NCBI GenBank assembly: GCA_963668545.1
Contig: OY764868.1
Coordinates: forward strand, 2,790,001 to 2,854,000
Length of the DNA: 64,000 nt
Reading direction: 5' to 3'
Source of the DNA: G963662265 sp963668545
Lineage (GTDB): Bacteria; Spirochaetota; Spirochaetia; CADAEX01
In this document: piece after piece, positions 15,728 to 24,905 of the stretch
Position numbering within the stretch: position 1 is the stretch's first letter
Layout: each line of letters opens with the position of its first letter
Translations under genes and position numbers: made by a program
The notes under the pieces: generated by a model
Told to the model about the DNA's origin: nothing
What the model saw: the letters and a program-made list of their open reading frames with translations, nothing else
The model's database searches: none

Positions 15728-18172
15728 ATGAAATTTCTGAAAAGCTTCAAAAACTCCGTTTTATCCAGCATGTTTTTAATATCTCTCATAGCAGTTTTTG
15801 TAACAGGAGCTATATGGATTTCAGGTGAAGCAATAAAATCCAGAAAGGAAATAAAGGAATTAAGAGAAAAATATTATAATGAACAGAAAGAAATAGTAAA
15901 AAGTGAGGTAAACAGGGCAATTTCCTATATTGAATACAGAAAGCATGAAACAAGAAATGAACTTGAGAAAAATCTCAAAGAACGTGTTTATGAAGCAGCC
16001 AACATTGTTTCAGGTTTATACACCAGCTATAAAGGGAAGAAAACAGATTCAGAAATAAAGAATATAATAAGAGAAGCACTCAGACCAATCAGATTCAACC
16101 ATGGAAGAGGATATTTCTATATATATGACATGAAAGGGAATAACATTCTTCTCCCGACCTCCCCTGAGCTTGAGGGGAAAAATCTTATAAACCTCAGAGA
16201 CAGCAGGGGATTATATACAATTAAACGGGCAATAAAACTGATTAATGATTCGGATGAAGGGTTTATGGAATGGCACTGGTATAAGCCTGATGATTCAGGG
16301 GGAATGCTTAAAAAAATCGGATTCATGAAGGCTTTCCACCCCTATAACTGGTTTATAGGAACTGGAGAATATATTGAGGATTTTACTGTTAATGTACAGA
16401 ATGAAGCTTTAAACTGGATAAACAGAATCAGATTTGAAAATGATGGGTATATTTTTCTTTTTGATTATCAGGGAAATGTTCTTGCACATTTCAGCAGCAA
16501 ATATAAAGGTAAAAATCTCTGGGATTATAAAGACTTGAACGGAAATTACATGCTTAGAGAGATGTACGAAGAATCAAAAAAGGAAGGAGGAGGATTTCTT
16601 GAATATTACTGGAGGGAAAGACCTACATCCGACCGTCCGGGTGAAAAAATAGCTTATCTTAGAAACATCGATGAGTGGAAATGGGTAGTAGGGGCAGGGA
16701 TATATATTGATGAAATCAATGATGTTATTGCAGAAAAACAGAATGAGCTCTTCAAAAAAATATTTCGTAATTTTATTTTCATATTGCTTGTTTTATTAAT
16801 ATGCCTTTTTATCATATTCAGATTTTCCAAACATATTGCAGGAGCAATTACAGAAAATATAAACAGATTCAATGAGTTTTTCAGACTTTCTGCTGACCAG
16901 GCAGTGAAAATAAATACAGATGATATAAAATTCAGGGAATTCAGAGACCTTGCCCAATCAGCAAACATGATGACAGATAAAAGAAACCAGGCGGAAGAAG
17001 CACTGAAAACAGCACAGGAGCAGCTTCTGAGAAGCAGGAAGATGGAAGCCCTCGGGCTGCTTGCCGGAGGAGTAGCACATGACCTCAACAATGTACTTTC
17101 TGCAGTAATTGGGTATCCCGAGCTTATCCTTGAGGCAATGGATGAGGAAGATCCTCATAGAAAATATATACAGACAATACTTGTCTCTGGAAAAAAAGCA
17201 GCTGCAATTGTTGAGGATCTCCTGGCACTGGCAAGGAGGGGTGTCCCCCAGCCTGTTCTTCTTGATATGAACAGCATAATAGAATACTACCTCCGCTCAC
17301 CTGAACATACCCTGACAATGACAGCCCACCAGAACGTATTTATTGAAACAGAGCTTGAACCGCAACTTATGAAGATAAGGGGATCGGAAATCCACATTCA
17401 GAAGACTGTCATGAACCTGATAAATAATGCGGCAGAGGCACTTCCTGAAGGGGGAAATATACTGATAAAAACAGAAAATTTTTATGCAGACAAACCTGTA
17501 GCCGGTTATCAGCAGGTTAATGAAGGGGATTATGTTCTTCTGAAAATAGCAGACAATGGTCTTGGAATAAGCAGCGAAGATCTTCAGCATATTTTCGAAC
17601 CTTTCTTCACAAAAAAGGTAATGGGAAGGAGCGGTACAGGTCTTGGTATGGCTGTTGTGTGGGGTACTGTGCAGGACCATAACGGATCAATTGATGTAGA
17701 GACTGAGGAAGGATCAGGAACTGAATTCAGGCTCTATTTTCCTGCAACAAGGGAAGAATCTGATGAAGAAATCAGAACGCCTGAAAAAAAGGATTATACC
17801 GGAAATGGAGAATATATCCTTGTTGTGGATGATATTAAAGAGCAGAGAGAGCTTTCCTGTGAAATACTTCATAACCTGGGATACAAAGCCTTTTCTGCAA
17901 AGGATGCTTCAGAAGCTGTTGAATTTATAAAAAACAACAGGGTGGACCTTGTAGTTCTTGATATGATACTTGAAGATCCAAAGATTGACGGGCTTGAAAC
18001 CTATAAAATGATACTCAATGAAAAACCGGGGCAGAAAGCAATAATAGCAAGCGGCTATGCGGAAAATGAAAGAGTAAAGGAGACAATCAGGCTTGGAGCA
18101 GGTCAGTTTCTGAAAAAACCGTACACAATAGAAAAAATTGGGATCGCGGTTAAAAAAGAACTGGCAGACTGA
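15728..18172 (+). CDS. Hybrid sensor histidine kinase with double Cache domain
   Basis: 814 residues. A transmembrane helix (about 12-32) is followed by a periplasmic region with two Cache-type units, ending FMKAFHPYNWFIGTGEYIED and YLRNIDEWKWVVGAGIYIDE. A second transmembrane helix lies at about 340-365. HisKA contains GGVAHDLNN with the phospho-accepting His451. HATPase_c shows NLINNAAEAL (N), DNGLGI (G1), FEPFFTKK (F) and GTGLGMAVVWG (G2). A C-terminal receiver has acidic pair VVDDI, phosphorylatable Asp745 (VVLDM) and the KKPY Lys. Cache domains sense small ligands such as carboxylates and amino acids. No separate response regulator is adjacent. It is monocistronic. Confidence 0.92.
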   Translation: MKFLKSFKNSVLSSMFLISLIAVFVTGAIWISGEAIKSRKEIKELREKYYNEQKEIVKSEVNRAISYIEYRKHETRNELEKNLKERVYEAANIVSGLYTSYKGKKTDSEIKNIIREALRPIRFNHGRGYFYIYDMKGNNILLPTSPELEGKNLINLRDSRGLYTIKRAIKLINDSDEGFMEWHWYKPDDSGGMLKKIGFMKAFHPYNWFIGTGEYIEDFTVNVQNEALNWINRIRFENDGYIFLFDYQGNVLAHFSSKYKGKNLWDYKDLNGNYMLREMYEESKKEGGGFLEYYWRERPTSDRPGEKIAYLRNIDEWKWVVGAGIYIDEINDVIAEKQNELFKKIFRNFIFILLVLLICLFIIFRFSKHIAGAITENINRFNEFFRLSADQAVKINTDDIKFREFRDLAQSANMMTDKRNQAEEALKTAQEQLLRSRKMEALGLLAGGVAHDLNNVLSAVIGYPELILEAMDEEDPHRKYIQTILVSGKKAAAIVEDLLALARRGVPQPVLLDMNSIIEYYLRSPEHTLTMTAHQNVFIETELEPQLMKIRGSEIHIQKTVMNLINNAAEALPEGGNILIKTENFYADKPVAGYQQVNEGDYVLLKIADNGLGISSEDLQHIFEPFFTKKVMGRSGTGLGMAVVWGTVQDHNGSIDVETEEGSGTEFRLYFPATREESDEEIRTPEKKDYTGNGEYILVVDDIKEQRELSCEILHNLGYKAFSAKDASEAVEFIKNNRVDLVVLDMILEDPKIDGLETYKMILNEKPGQKAIIASGYAENERVKETIRLGAGQFLKKPYTIEKIGIAVKKELAD

Positions 18173-18261
18173 TTCAGATAATGTTTGCAATTATCAATGA
18201 TTTTTCCCCTCTTGCTTATGCATTTATTTAAGATATTCTATATATAATATTACTCAAGACC

Positions 18262-18270
18262 TGTTATAAT
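18262..18270 (+). promoter_or_regulatory. Extended -10 promoter, probably leaderless
   Basis: TGT-TATAAT matches the extended -10 consensus exactly. Only five bases separate it from the ATG at 18276, so transcription should start at the A of the start codon. There is no -35 and no Shine-Dalgarno. Confidence 0.5.
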
Positions 18271-18275
18271 AAGCC

Positions 18276-18908
18276 ATGTTTATAAACAGTATTCCGGTAA
18301 AAACTGATTATCACCCTATTATGGTAAGACTCGGGTACAAGAAAAAAACTGCTGAAGTTTCTGAATCCTTTCTGAAGGAAGTTAAAGGATATATTGATGA
18401 AACAGCATTTCTCCTTGATATGAAAGCTTCCGCCGAAAGGATTAAAATACTCAGGAAGGAAGAAGAATCTGTAATTCTCGATCTCAGTACTTTCAGAACA
18501 TGGCAGGATGAGAATAATTTTACAATTAAAAGCAGATCACTGGCAAAATTTCTTAAAGATTCAAACGAAGTTCTTCTGATGGGAATTACAGGGGGAAAAG
18601 CTGTAATGGAGGCTGTTGAGGAATACCAGAAGTCAGATATGACAAGGGCTGTTGTCATTGATGCAGCAGCAGGGGAAATAGTTGATTCAGGCCTTGATTA
18701 TATCATGTCACTATACACACGAAACCTTGTAAGGGAATCAAAAAAACTGCTTTCGGGAAGGTTTTCTCCTGGCTACGGAGACCTGGGCCTTGAAATTCAG
18801 AAAACTGTCTATGACATTCTGAATCTGGACAGACTTGGAATAACACTGACTGACAGCTTCATGATGATACCGCAGAAATCTGTAATAGCAGTTACCGGAA
18901 TCAGCTGA
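18276..18908 (+). CDS. Stand-alone methionine synthase reactivation-domain protein
   Basis: 210 residues. The C-terminal part (about 155-210) carries the MetH activation-domain signature: GRFSPGYGDLGLEIQ, then LGITLTDSFMMIPQKSVIAVTGI. This corresponds to the C-terminal SAM-binding module that remethylates oxidised cob(II)alamin in E. coli MetH. A separate protein of this kind exists in Thermotoga (TM0269 type). The neighbouring metH, 102 bp downstream on the same strand, ends at its B12 domain and lacks the module, so the two proteins should act together. The middle region (about 90-130, EVLLMGITGGKAVMEAVEEY) also fits the free-standing family. Confidence 0.82.
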   Translation: MFINSIPVKTDYHPIMVRLGYKKKTAEVSESFLKEVKGYIDETAFLLDMKASAERIKILRKEEESVILDLSTFRTWQDENNFTIKSRSLAKFLKDSNEVLLMGITGGKAVMEAVEEYQKSDMTRAVVIDAAAGEIVDSGLDYIMSLYTRNLVRESKKLLSGRFSPGYGDLGLEIQKTVYDILNLDRLGITLTDSFMMIPQKSVIAVTGIS

Positions 18909-19010
18909 ACAGTCAACTGTGTTGAATTCAATCATTTTTTAATGTAAAAAAGAATCCTGGACTTCTGTAAATAATTATAGTTGATAATATTAAAATTCGG
19001 GAGATACACA

Positions 19011-21422
19011 ATGAAACATAAAAATGAAATTATAAAGATGCTTAATGAAAGGATCCTTATCCTGGACGGGGCAACCGGAACTGAACTTCAGAAAAAAGGG
19101 ATGCCCGCAGGTGTATGTCCTGAATTATGGGCCATAGAAAACCCGGAAGTACAGAAATCAATATATAAAAGCTATTCAGATGCGGGATCTGATATCATCT
19201 ACACATGCACATTCGGGGCAAACAGCTATAAGCTGGAGGAATACGGTGAAAATGATGTTGAAGGGGTCAACAGAAGGCTGGCAGAGATGGCAAGAGAAGT
19301 CGCCGGGAAAAATACCCTGGTGGCAGGGGATATCGGTCCTACAGGACATTTTATCAGCCCTTTCGGAGATCTTGATTTTGACATGGCAGTTGAATCCTGC
19401 AAGAGACAGGTCAGGGGCCTTATTGAAGGGGGAGCAGACCTCTTTGTAATTGAAACACAGATGGATATACAGGAGGCAAGGGCCGCTCTCATAGCAGTCA
19501 GGGAAACTGATCCTGATGCATTTACAATAGTTACAATGACTTATGAGCCGGACGGGAGAACCCTGAACGGGACATCACCTGAAGCAGCTCTTATAACACT
19601 GCAGAGCCTTGGAGCTGATGCAGTGGGATGCAACTGCTCTACAGGGCCGGCAGAAATGCTCAAGGTTATAAAGAGAATCAAACCGCTGGCAGATATACCT
19701 CTTGTTGCAAAGCCTAATGCAGGAATGCCTGCAATGGTAGACGGTATAACAGTCTTCCCCATGGGTGAAGCTGAATTCTCCTCATATGCTGAAGCGTTCA
19801 GGGATGCAGGGGTCAATTTAATGGGAGGATGCTGCGGAACAACACCGCTCCACATAAAAGCCCTCACCAGAGGTATGATGGGGAAAAAACCAATCCTTCC
19901 CCCTGCAGGGGGAATTGAATGCTTTTCACTTTCAAGTTCAAGGGAAGCAGTTATAACAAGGAAAAACAGCCCGGTAAGGGTAATAGGAGAGAGAATCAAT
20001 CCCACCGGAAAGAAAAAGCTGCAGGAGGAGCTTAAAGAGGGGAAGTTTACAACTGTAAGAAAGTTCGCTCTTGAGCAGAGAAATGACGGGGCGGATTTTC
20101 TAGATGTCAATGCAGGGATGCCGGAAATAGATGAGAAACAGACAATGCTTGACATTATAAACCTTCTCTCTCCACAGACTGATCTTCCGCTTGTAATTGA
20201 CTCATCAGATATCACCGTTGTTGAGGCGGCATTGAGATATTATCCGGGAAGGGCTCTTATTAATTCCATATCAGGTGAAAGGGAAAAACTGGAAAAACTG
20301 CTCCCTGTTGCAGCAAAGTACGGGGCAATGTTCATACTCCTTCCCCTCACTGATGATGAACTGCCATCGGAAGCAGCCAAAAGGATAGATATAATAGAAT
20401 CAATTTTCAGTAAAGCTGAAAAACTGGGATACAGAAGACAGGACATACTTGTTGACGGCCTTGTAATGACTGTATCTTCAAAACCGGAAGCGGCAAAGGA
20501 AACTCTGAAAACAATAAGCTGGGCTTCAGAAAACGGTTTCGGATCAGTTGCGGGGCTTTCAAACATCTCCTTCGGACTGCCTGAACGGGGAAGAATAAAC
20601 GCGACCTTCCTTGCAATGGCTGTAAACAGCGGTCTCAATCATGTTATTGCAAACCCTGCGAGCAGACTTCTGATGGATATAAAATATGCATCAGACCTGC
20701 TTACTGAAAGAGACAGGGATGCGGCAAATTATATTGCATACTGCAGGGAAAACGTTGAAGAAAAGATATCAAACCCTTCCGGGAACAGTAAAATACTGAG
20801 CCCTGAAGAGAGCATCAGAAAAGCTATCATTGAAGGGGTAAGGGACGATATAAGACAGATTATTCAGGAAGCTCTTGATATAAAACTTGAAGCATCATAT
20901 CTCCTTGAAAAAGTAATGATTCCGGCAATCATCAGGGTCGGTGAACTTTACGACAAAAAAGAATACTTTCTGCCCCAGCTTATTGCAAGTGCTGAAACAA
21001 TGAAAAAAGGCTTCATACTTCTTGAGCCGATGCTGAATCAGGATGAGGGGGCAGGCAAGGGAAAGATAATTTTTGCCACTGTGGAAGGCGATATCCATGA
21101 TATAGGAAAAAATATTGTAGTCCTGATGATGAAAAATTTCGGATTTGAAGTAATTGACCTTGGCAAGGATGTTCCTTCAGAAAAGATTATCGAAGCTGCA
21201 AAGGAACACAACCCCAAAATCATAGCCCTTTCTGCCCTTATGACAACAACAATGATAAAAATGCCTGAAGTGATGAGGCTTGCTGCAAAAGAGGGGATAG
21301 ACTGCCCCTTCATGGTTGGAGGAGCTGTAGTCACAAGGGAATGGGCTGAATCAATCGGGGCCAATTATTCAAAGGATGGAGTTGATGCAATCAAGGTTGC
21401 TGAAAAACTCATGAACAGCTGA
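19011..21422 (+). CDS. metH: B12-dependent methionine synthase lacking the reactivation domain
   Basis: 803 residues from ATG 19011, chosen for its GGGAG box 7 nt upstream; the in-frame TTG at 18981 has none. Residues 1-300 form the homocysteine domain with zinc ligands Cys207 (GCNCSTG) and Cys274/Cys275 (GGCCGTTP). About 315-560 is the pterin-binding (methyl-THF) barrel (VIGERINPTGKKKL, DFLDVNAGMPEIDEKQTM). About 590-680 is the cobalamin cap and 680-803 the B12 domain with GDIHDIGKN, His696 being the lower cobalt ligand. The C-terminal SAM-binding domain of E. coli MetH (~1227 residues) is missing and is supplied by the gene upstream. No cobalamin riboswitch is seen in 18909-19010. Confidence 0.92.
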   Translation: MKHKNEIIKMLNERILILDGATGTELQKKGMPAGVCPELWAIENPEVQKSIYKSYSDAGSDIIYTCTFGANSYKLEEYGENDVEGVNRRLAEMAREVAGKNTLVAGDIGPTGHFISPFGDLDFDMAVESCKRQVRGLIEGGADLFVIETQMDIQEARAALIAVRETDPDAFTIVTMTYEPDGRTLNGTSPEAALITLQSLGADAVGCNCSTGPAEMLKVIKRIKPLADIPLVAKPNAGMPAMVDGITVFPMGEAEFSSYAEAFRDAGVNLMGGCCGTTPLHIKALTRGMMGKKPILPPAGGIECFSLSSSREAVITRKNSPVRVIGERINPTGKKKLQEELKEGKFTTVRKFALEQRNDGADFLDVNAGMPEIDEKQTMLDIINLLSPQTDLPLVIDSSDITVVEAALRYYPGRALINSISGEREKLEKLLPVAAKYGAMFILLPLTDDELPSEAAKRIDIIESIFSKAEKLGYRRQDILVDGLVMTVSSKPEAAKETLKTISWASENGFGSVAGLSNISFGLPERGRINATFLAMAVNSGLNHVIANPASRLLMDIKYASDLLTERDRDAANYIAYCRENVEEKISNPSGNSKILSPEESIRKAIIEGVRDDIRQIIQEALDIKLEASYLLEKVMIPAIIRVGELYDKKEYFLPQLIASAETMKKGFILLEPMLNQDEGAGKGKIIFATVEGDIHDIGKNIVVLMMKNFGFEVIDLGKDVPSEKIIEAAKEHNPKIIALSALMTTTMIKMPEVMRLAAKEGIDCPFMVGGAVVTREWAESIGANYSKDGVDAIKVAEKLMNS

Positions 21423-21482
21423 TAAGGATAAATTATGGAAACCGGATTCCAGATCCTGAGATTACAACAGCTGTTTTTAACT

Positions 21483-21524
21483 AAAAAAATCCCCTTTACC
21501 GGAAGGTTCAGGGGATTTATTTTT
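21483..21524. terminator. Bidirectional terminator between metH and the transporter
   Basis: AAATCCCC and GGGGATTT form a hairpin (21488-21518, with an inner ACC/GGT pairing), A-rich on the left and T-rich on the right. It can serve both the rightward metH and the leftward transporter gene. Confidence 0.75.
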
Positions 21525-21611
21525 AAGAAAAAGATTTGAGGAAGCAGTTCTGGAACGTCGGCAAACAAAACCGCTGCCATCAGAAATCTTCTTCAAATAT
21601 TTCCCGGATTA

Positions 21612-22994
21612 TTAACCTGAGAATTTATCAATATAACCCTGGATAAATACAATTATCATTATTGCAGGAATAACATATTTCACATAGGGTTTTATCCACT
21701 GGGGATATTTTATACCTTCCCCTGCATCAGCTTCCTTGATAAAGTTGTCCCATCCCCATCCAATCTTGTATGAACAGAAAATAACAAATATCAGAGAACC
21801 GATAGGGAGAAGGTTGAGGCTTACAATAAAATCCCAGAGATCAATTACTGCAGAGCCCTTTCCGAGAGGCTGAAATGAGCTCCAGATATTGAAGCCGAAA
21901 GCACAGGGGAGTGAAAGTATAAACAATGCAACTCCGCCGACAAGTGCGCTTTTCTTCCTTGTCCATCCCCATTCATCAATAGCATATGCCATGATGTTTT
22001 CAAACACAGCAATAACTGTAGACATGGCGGCAAAACTCAGGAAAAGGAAGAATAGTGATCCCCAGAGCCTTCCTGCTGCCATATTATTGAAAATATTGGG
22101 AAGTGTTACAAAGATAAGTCCCGGGCCTGCACCGGGGTCCTGTCCGAAAGCAAAGCATGCCGGGAATATAATCATACCTGCAAGGAGCGCAACAATTGTA
22201 TCAAGAACCATGATATTAATTGACTCGCCTGTCAGGGATCTTTCCTTTCCGATATATGAACCGAAAATAGCCATACTGCCTATACCGAGGCTCAATGTAA
22301 AGAAAGCCTGGCCCATTGCAGCATAAATTGTTTCCCAGAGACCTGATTCAACAACCTTGCCGAAGTCAGGTTTAAGGTAGAATGCAACACCTTTTCCTGC
22401 CCCTGGAAGACTTACAGCCCTGAAAACAAGTATAATAAGAATAACAAAAAGGGCTGACATCATTATTTTGGTTACTTTTTCAACACCCTTCTGAAGACCG
22501 AGTGAACATATAAAGAAACCGATAACTACTGTAAGGAACATCCAGAATACCAGAGTACCCGGGCTTCCGAGCATTCCTCCGAAAAATCCCCCTACCTGGT
22601 CAGGTGTAAGACCTGCAAGGTCTCCTTTTATCATATAAAAGAAGTAGGCAAGCATCCATCCTGCAACTGTGGTGTAGAACATCATAAGAACGACATTTCC
22701 CATAATTGCAATTTTACCATACAGGTGCCATTTTGATCCTTCCGGCTCAAGGGCCAAAAGCGCACCTGCAATGTTTTTTCTTCCTGCACGGCCGATAGCA
22801 AACTCTGTAATCATAACAGGGAGACCCAGAATTACAAGAAATATCAGGTAGATCAGCACAAATGCTGCTCCTCCGTATTTACCTGTAATGAATGGGAATC
22901 TCCAGACATTACCCAGACCGATTGCACAACCTGCAGAGATCAGAAGAAATCCCAGCCTGCTCGCAAGCTGCTCTCTTTCATTTGAATTACTCAA
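21612..22994 (-). CDS. Neurotransmitter:sodium symporter (NSS/SNF) family transporter
   Basis: 460 residues, 11-12 transmembrane helices. The family signature is at the N-terminus: LGFLLISAGCAIGLGNVWRF then PFITGKYGGAAF, the unwound TM1 that binds substrate and Na+. Bacterial members (LeuT, TnaT, MhsT) import amino acids, notably leucine, tryptophan and other hydrophobic or aromatic ones. It starts at TTG with an ideal GGAGGT box 8 nt upstream. It lies just downstream of the Lrp regulator and the amino-acid oxidation genes on the same strand, so uptake of the amino acid that feeds that pathway is a reasonable inference. Confidence 0.9.
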   Translation of the reverse strand: MSNSNEREQLASRLGFLLISAGCAIGLGNVWRFPFITGKYGGAAFVLIYLIFLVILGLPVMITEFAIGRAGRKNIAGALLALEPEGSKWHLYGKIAIMGNVVLMMFYTTVAGWMLAYFFYMIKGDLAGLTPDQVGGFFGGMLGSPGTLVFWMFLTVVIGFFICSLGLQKGVEKVTKIMMSALFVILIILVFRAVSLPGAGKGVAFYLKPDFGKVVESGLWETIYAAMGQAFFTLSLGIGSMAIFGSYIGKERSLTGESINIMVLDTIVALLAGMIIFPACFAFGQDPGAGPGLIFVTLPNIFNNMAAGRLWGSLFFLFLSFAAMSTVIAVFENIMAYAIDEWGWTRKKSALVGGVALFILSLPCAFGFNIWSSFQPLGKGSAVIDLWDFIVSLNLLPIGSLIFVIFCSYKIGWGWDNFIKEADAGEGIKYPQWIKPYVKYVIPAIMIIVFIQGYIDKFSG

Positions 22995-23133
22995 TTCAAT
23001 ACCTCCAAAAATATTTTAAAAAAATTCGTAAATGAAAAGACTAAATAATTAATTTTATTCCCGGTATTTCCGGGTGTCAACAAATACCTCCTGAAACAAC
23101 CGGCACAGAATGCCGGAATCGGTAAACAGAAGA

Positions 23134-23595
23134 TCAGTCCAGGTGCAGCGCAGTCTCAGATTTTATAGTTGAAAGTACAAATAGCGTACTGATCTTACCG
23201 ACATGTGGGATGACAGCAAGTTTTTCCAGTGCAAATTTCTCATAGTTTTTTATGCTGTCAGTCACCACTTTCAGAAGGAAATCCTTGTCCCCTGAAATAT
23301 GATGACAGTCCAGCACTTCAGGTATTTTAGCTATCTCCTTGCTGAAAAGCTTAATAGCCTCTGCCGAGTGTTCATTCATGGATATCTCTACAAATGCCAC
23401 AATTTCCTTACCGATTTTTTCGGAATCAAGAAGAGCAACATATTTTCTTATTACCCCTTTCTTCTCAAGCTTTTTCACTCTTTCCAGAGTGCTTGCAGGT
23501 GCAAGGCCTATTCTTTTTGCAAGCTCGGAATTTGTTATTGAACCATCTTCCTGGAGTATTGATAGTATCTGTTTATTTACTTCATCAAATTTCAT
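23134..23595 (-). CDS. Lrp/AsnC family transcriptional regulator
   Basis: 153 residues. The N-terminal winged HTH (about 5-55) reads NKQILSILQEDGSITNSELA, RIGLAPASTLERVKKLEKKG. The C-terminal RAM (ligand-binding) domain follows. Lrp/AsnC proteins bind amino acids and control their uptake and breakdown. Its position between the aminotransferase operon and the transporter suggests it controls both. It is led by TATAAT and an imperfect dyad around 23590-23615, consistent with autoregulation, though that is inference. Two small GC hairpins (23060-23074, 23100-23116) lie in the gap to the transporter. Confidence 0.92.
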   Translation of the reverse strand: MKFDEVNKQILSILQEDGSITNSELAKRIGLAPASTLERVKKLEKKGVIRKYVALLDSEKIGKEIVAFVEISMNEHSAEAIKLFSKEIAKIPEVLDCHHISGDKDFLLKVVTDSIKNYEKFALEKLAVIPHVGKISTLFVLSTIKSETALHLD

Positions 23596-23607
23596 AATAT
23601 ACCGTAC

Positions 23608-23613
23608 ATTATA
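23608..23613 (-). promoter_or_regulatory. -10 element of the Lrp-type regulator gene
   Basis: Perfect TATAAT on the minus strand, 12 bp before the ATG, predicting a leader of only about 6 nt and no Shine-Dalgarno. No convincing -35 at 16-18 bp. Confidence 0.4.
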
Positions 23614-23698
23614 TGGTCATTCCATCAAAAAAGCTATTAATATTTTTTATTTAATATCAATATATTTTTCATACTCCCGGCCCGCTTTCAGTTATAAA

Positions 23699-24886
23699 TC
23701 AGTTCCCGGATATTTTTCTGAATGCTCTTTCAAATCCCTGCATTGATTTTTCGATTACACTGTCTGAAACACAGAATGAGATACGGAAATACCCCGGCAT
23801 CCCGAATCCTTTTCCCGGCACTGCGAGAACCAGTTCATTTTTCAGAATATCAATAAACTTAGTATCGTCCCCTCCCGGCGCTTTTACAAAAAGATAGAAA
23901 GTTCCTCTCGGTTCGGTAAATTCATACCCTATTTTGCCAAGTCCGGTGCACAGAATATCCTTTTTTCTCTGATATTCATTGATATCTGCTGTATCATAAA
24001 TTACCTCTGCAACAGCCCTCTGCATAAGTGCAGGTGCATTTACAAAGCCGAGTATCCTGTTGCACATTACAAGTGCACCTGACAGCTCTTCAAAATCATC
24101 AGCTTCCGGGTTTACAGCTATCCATCCGATTCTTTCACCCGGAATCGACAGGTCTTTTGAGCATGAAGTTGCAATCATTGTATTTCTGTAGCAGGGAAAA
24201 ACAGGAGGAACAGTTATTCCGTCGTATGCTATCTTTCTGTATGGCTCATCGCAGAGAAGGTATAAAGATCTTCCTGTCTCGCGGCTTTTCCTTTCAAGAA
24301 GCTTTCCAAGCGCTTTTATCGTTGATTCAGGATATATCATTCCCGAGGGATTGTTGGGTGAATTAATAAGAACAGCAGCTGTTGATGAATCAACTGCTTT
24401 TTCAATCTCATCAATATCAAGATCAAAGTCATCTTTTGTGGGAACAAAGCGTGTTACCCCCCCGAAATTTGATATATAGAACCTGTACTCGACAAAATAG
24501 GGGACAGGAACAATAACATTATCACCGCTGTTCAGAATGCTTCTGAGGATTACATTGAGAGCACCTCCTGCACCGCAGGTCATTATTATATTCTTTCCCT
24601 TTACATCTGATTTCTGTTCTTCAGAGACCCTTCCTGCAACAGCATCACGGACAAAATCATAGCCGGCATTGGGCATGTAACTGTGGAACCCCGGCTCATC
24701 TTTTTCAAGAGCCTTTATTACAGCCTTTTTAAAGGAGGCAGGAGGTTTCAGATCGGGATTGCCTATTGTGAAATCATAAACATTTTCCTTCCCGTGTATT
24801 TTTTTAAGATTATTCCCCTCTTCAAACATTTTTCTGATAAAAGAGGCATTCCCCATAAAGCCTTTGATTTCTTTAGATATACTCAT
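23699..24886 (-). CDS. PLP-dependent class I/II aminotransferase
   Basis: 395 residues from ATG 24886, 19 bp after acdB; upstream in-frame codons are non-coding in character. Fold-type I features: FTIGNPDLKPP, NSPNNPSGMIYP, YLLCDEPYRKIAYDG (PLP-contacting Asp and Tyr), TSCSKDLSIPGERIGW (Schiff-base Lys in SKD) and the C-terminal YFRISFC (carboxylate-binding Arg). It resembles AspB/aromatic-type aminotransferases. Placed last after iorA-iorB-acdA-acdB, it should produce the 2-oxo acid that the oxidoreductase uses. Exact substrate cannot be read. Confidence 0.88.
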   Translation of the reverse strand: MSISKEIKGFMGNASFIRKMFEEGNNLKKIHGKENVYDFTIGNPDLKPPASFKKAVIKALEKDEPGFHSYMPNAGYDFVRDAVAGRVSEEQKSDVKGKNIIMTCGAGGALNVILRSILNSGDNVIVPVPYFVEYRFYISNFGGVTRFVPTKDDFDLDIDEIEKAVDSSTAAVLINSPNNPSGMIYPESTIKALGKLLERKSRETGRSLYLLCDEPYRKIAYDGITVPPVFPCYRNTMIATSCSKDLSIPGERIGWIAVNPEADDFEELSGALVMCNRILGFVNAPALMQRAVAEVIYDTADINEYQRKKDILCTGLGKIGYEFTEPRGTFYLFVKAPGGDDTKFIDILKNELVLAVPGKGFGMPGYFRISFCVSDSVIEKSMQGFERAFRKISGN

Positions 24887-24905
24887 TTCAGGTATTCCCC
24901 CATTT

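Noticed and set aside
18909..19010. Cobalamin or SAM riboswitch upstream of metH
   Set aside because: The gap is about 100 bp, AT-rich, and lacks the conserved riboswitch boxes.
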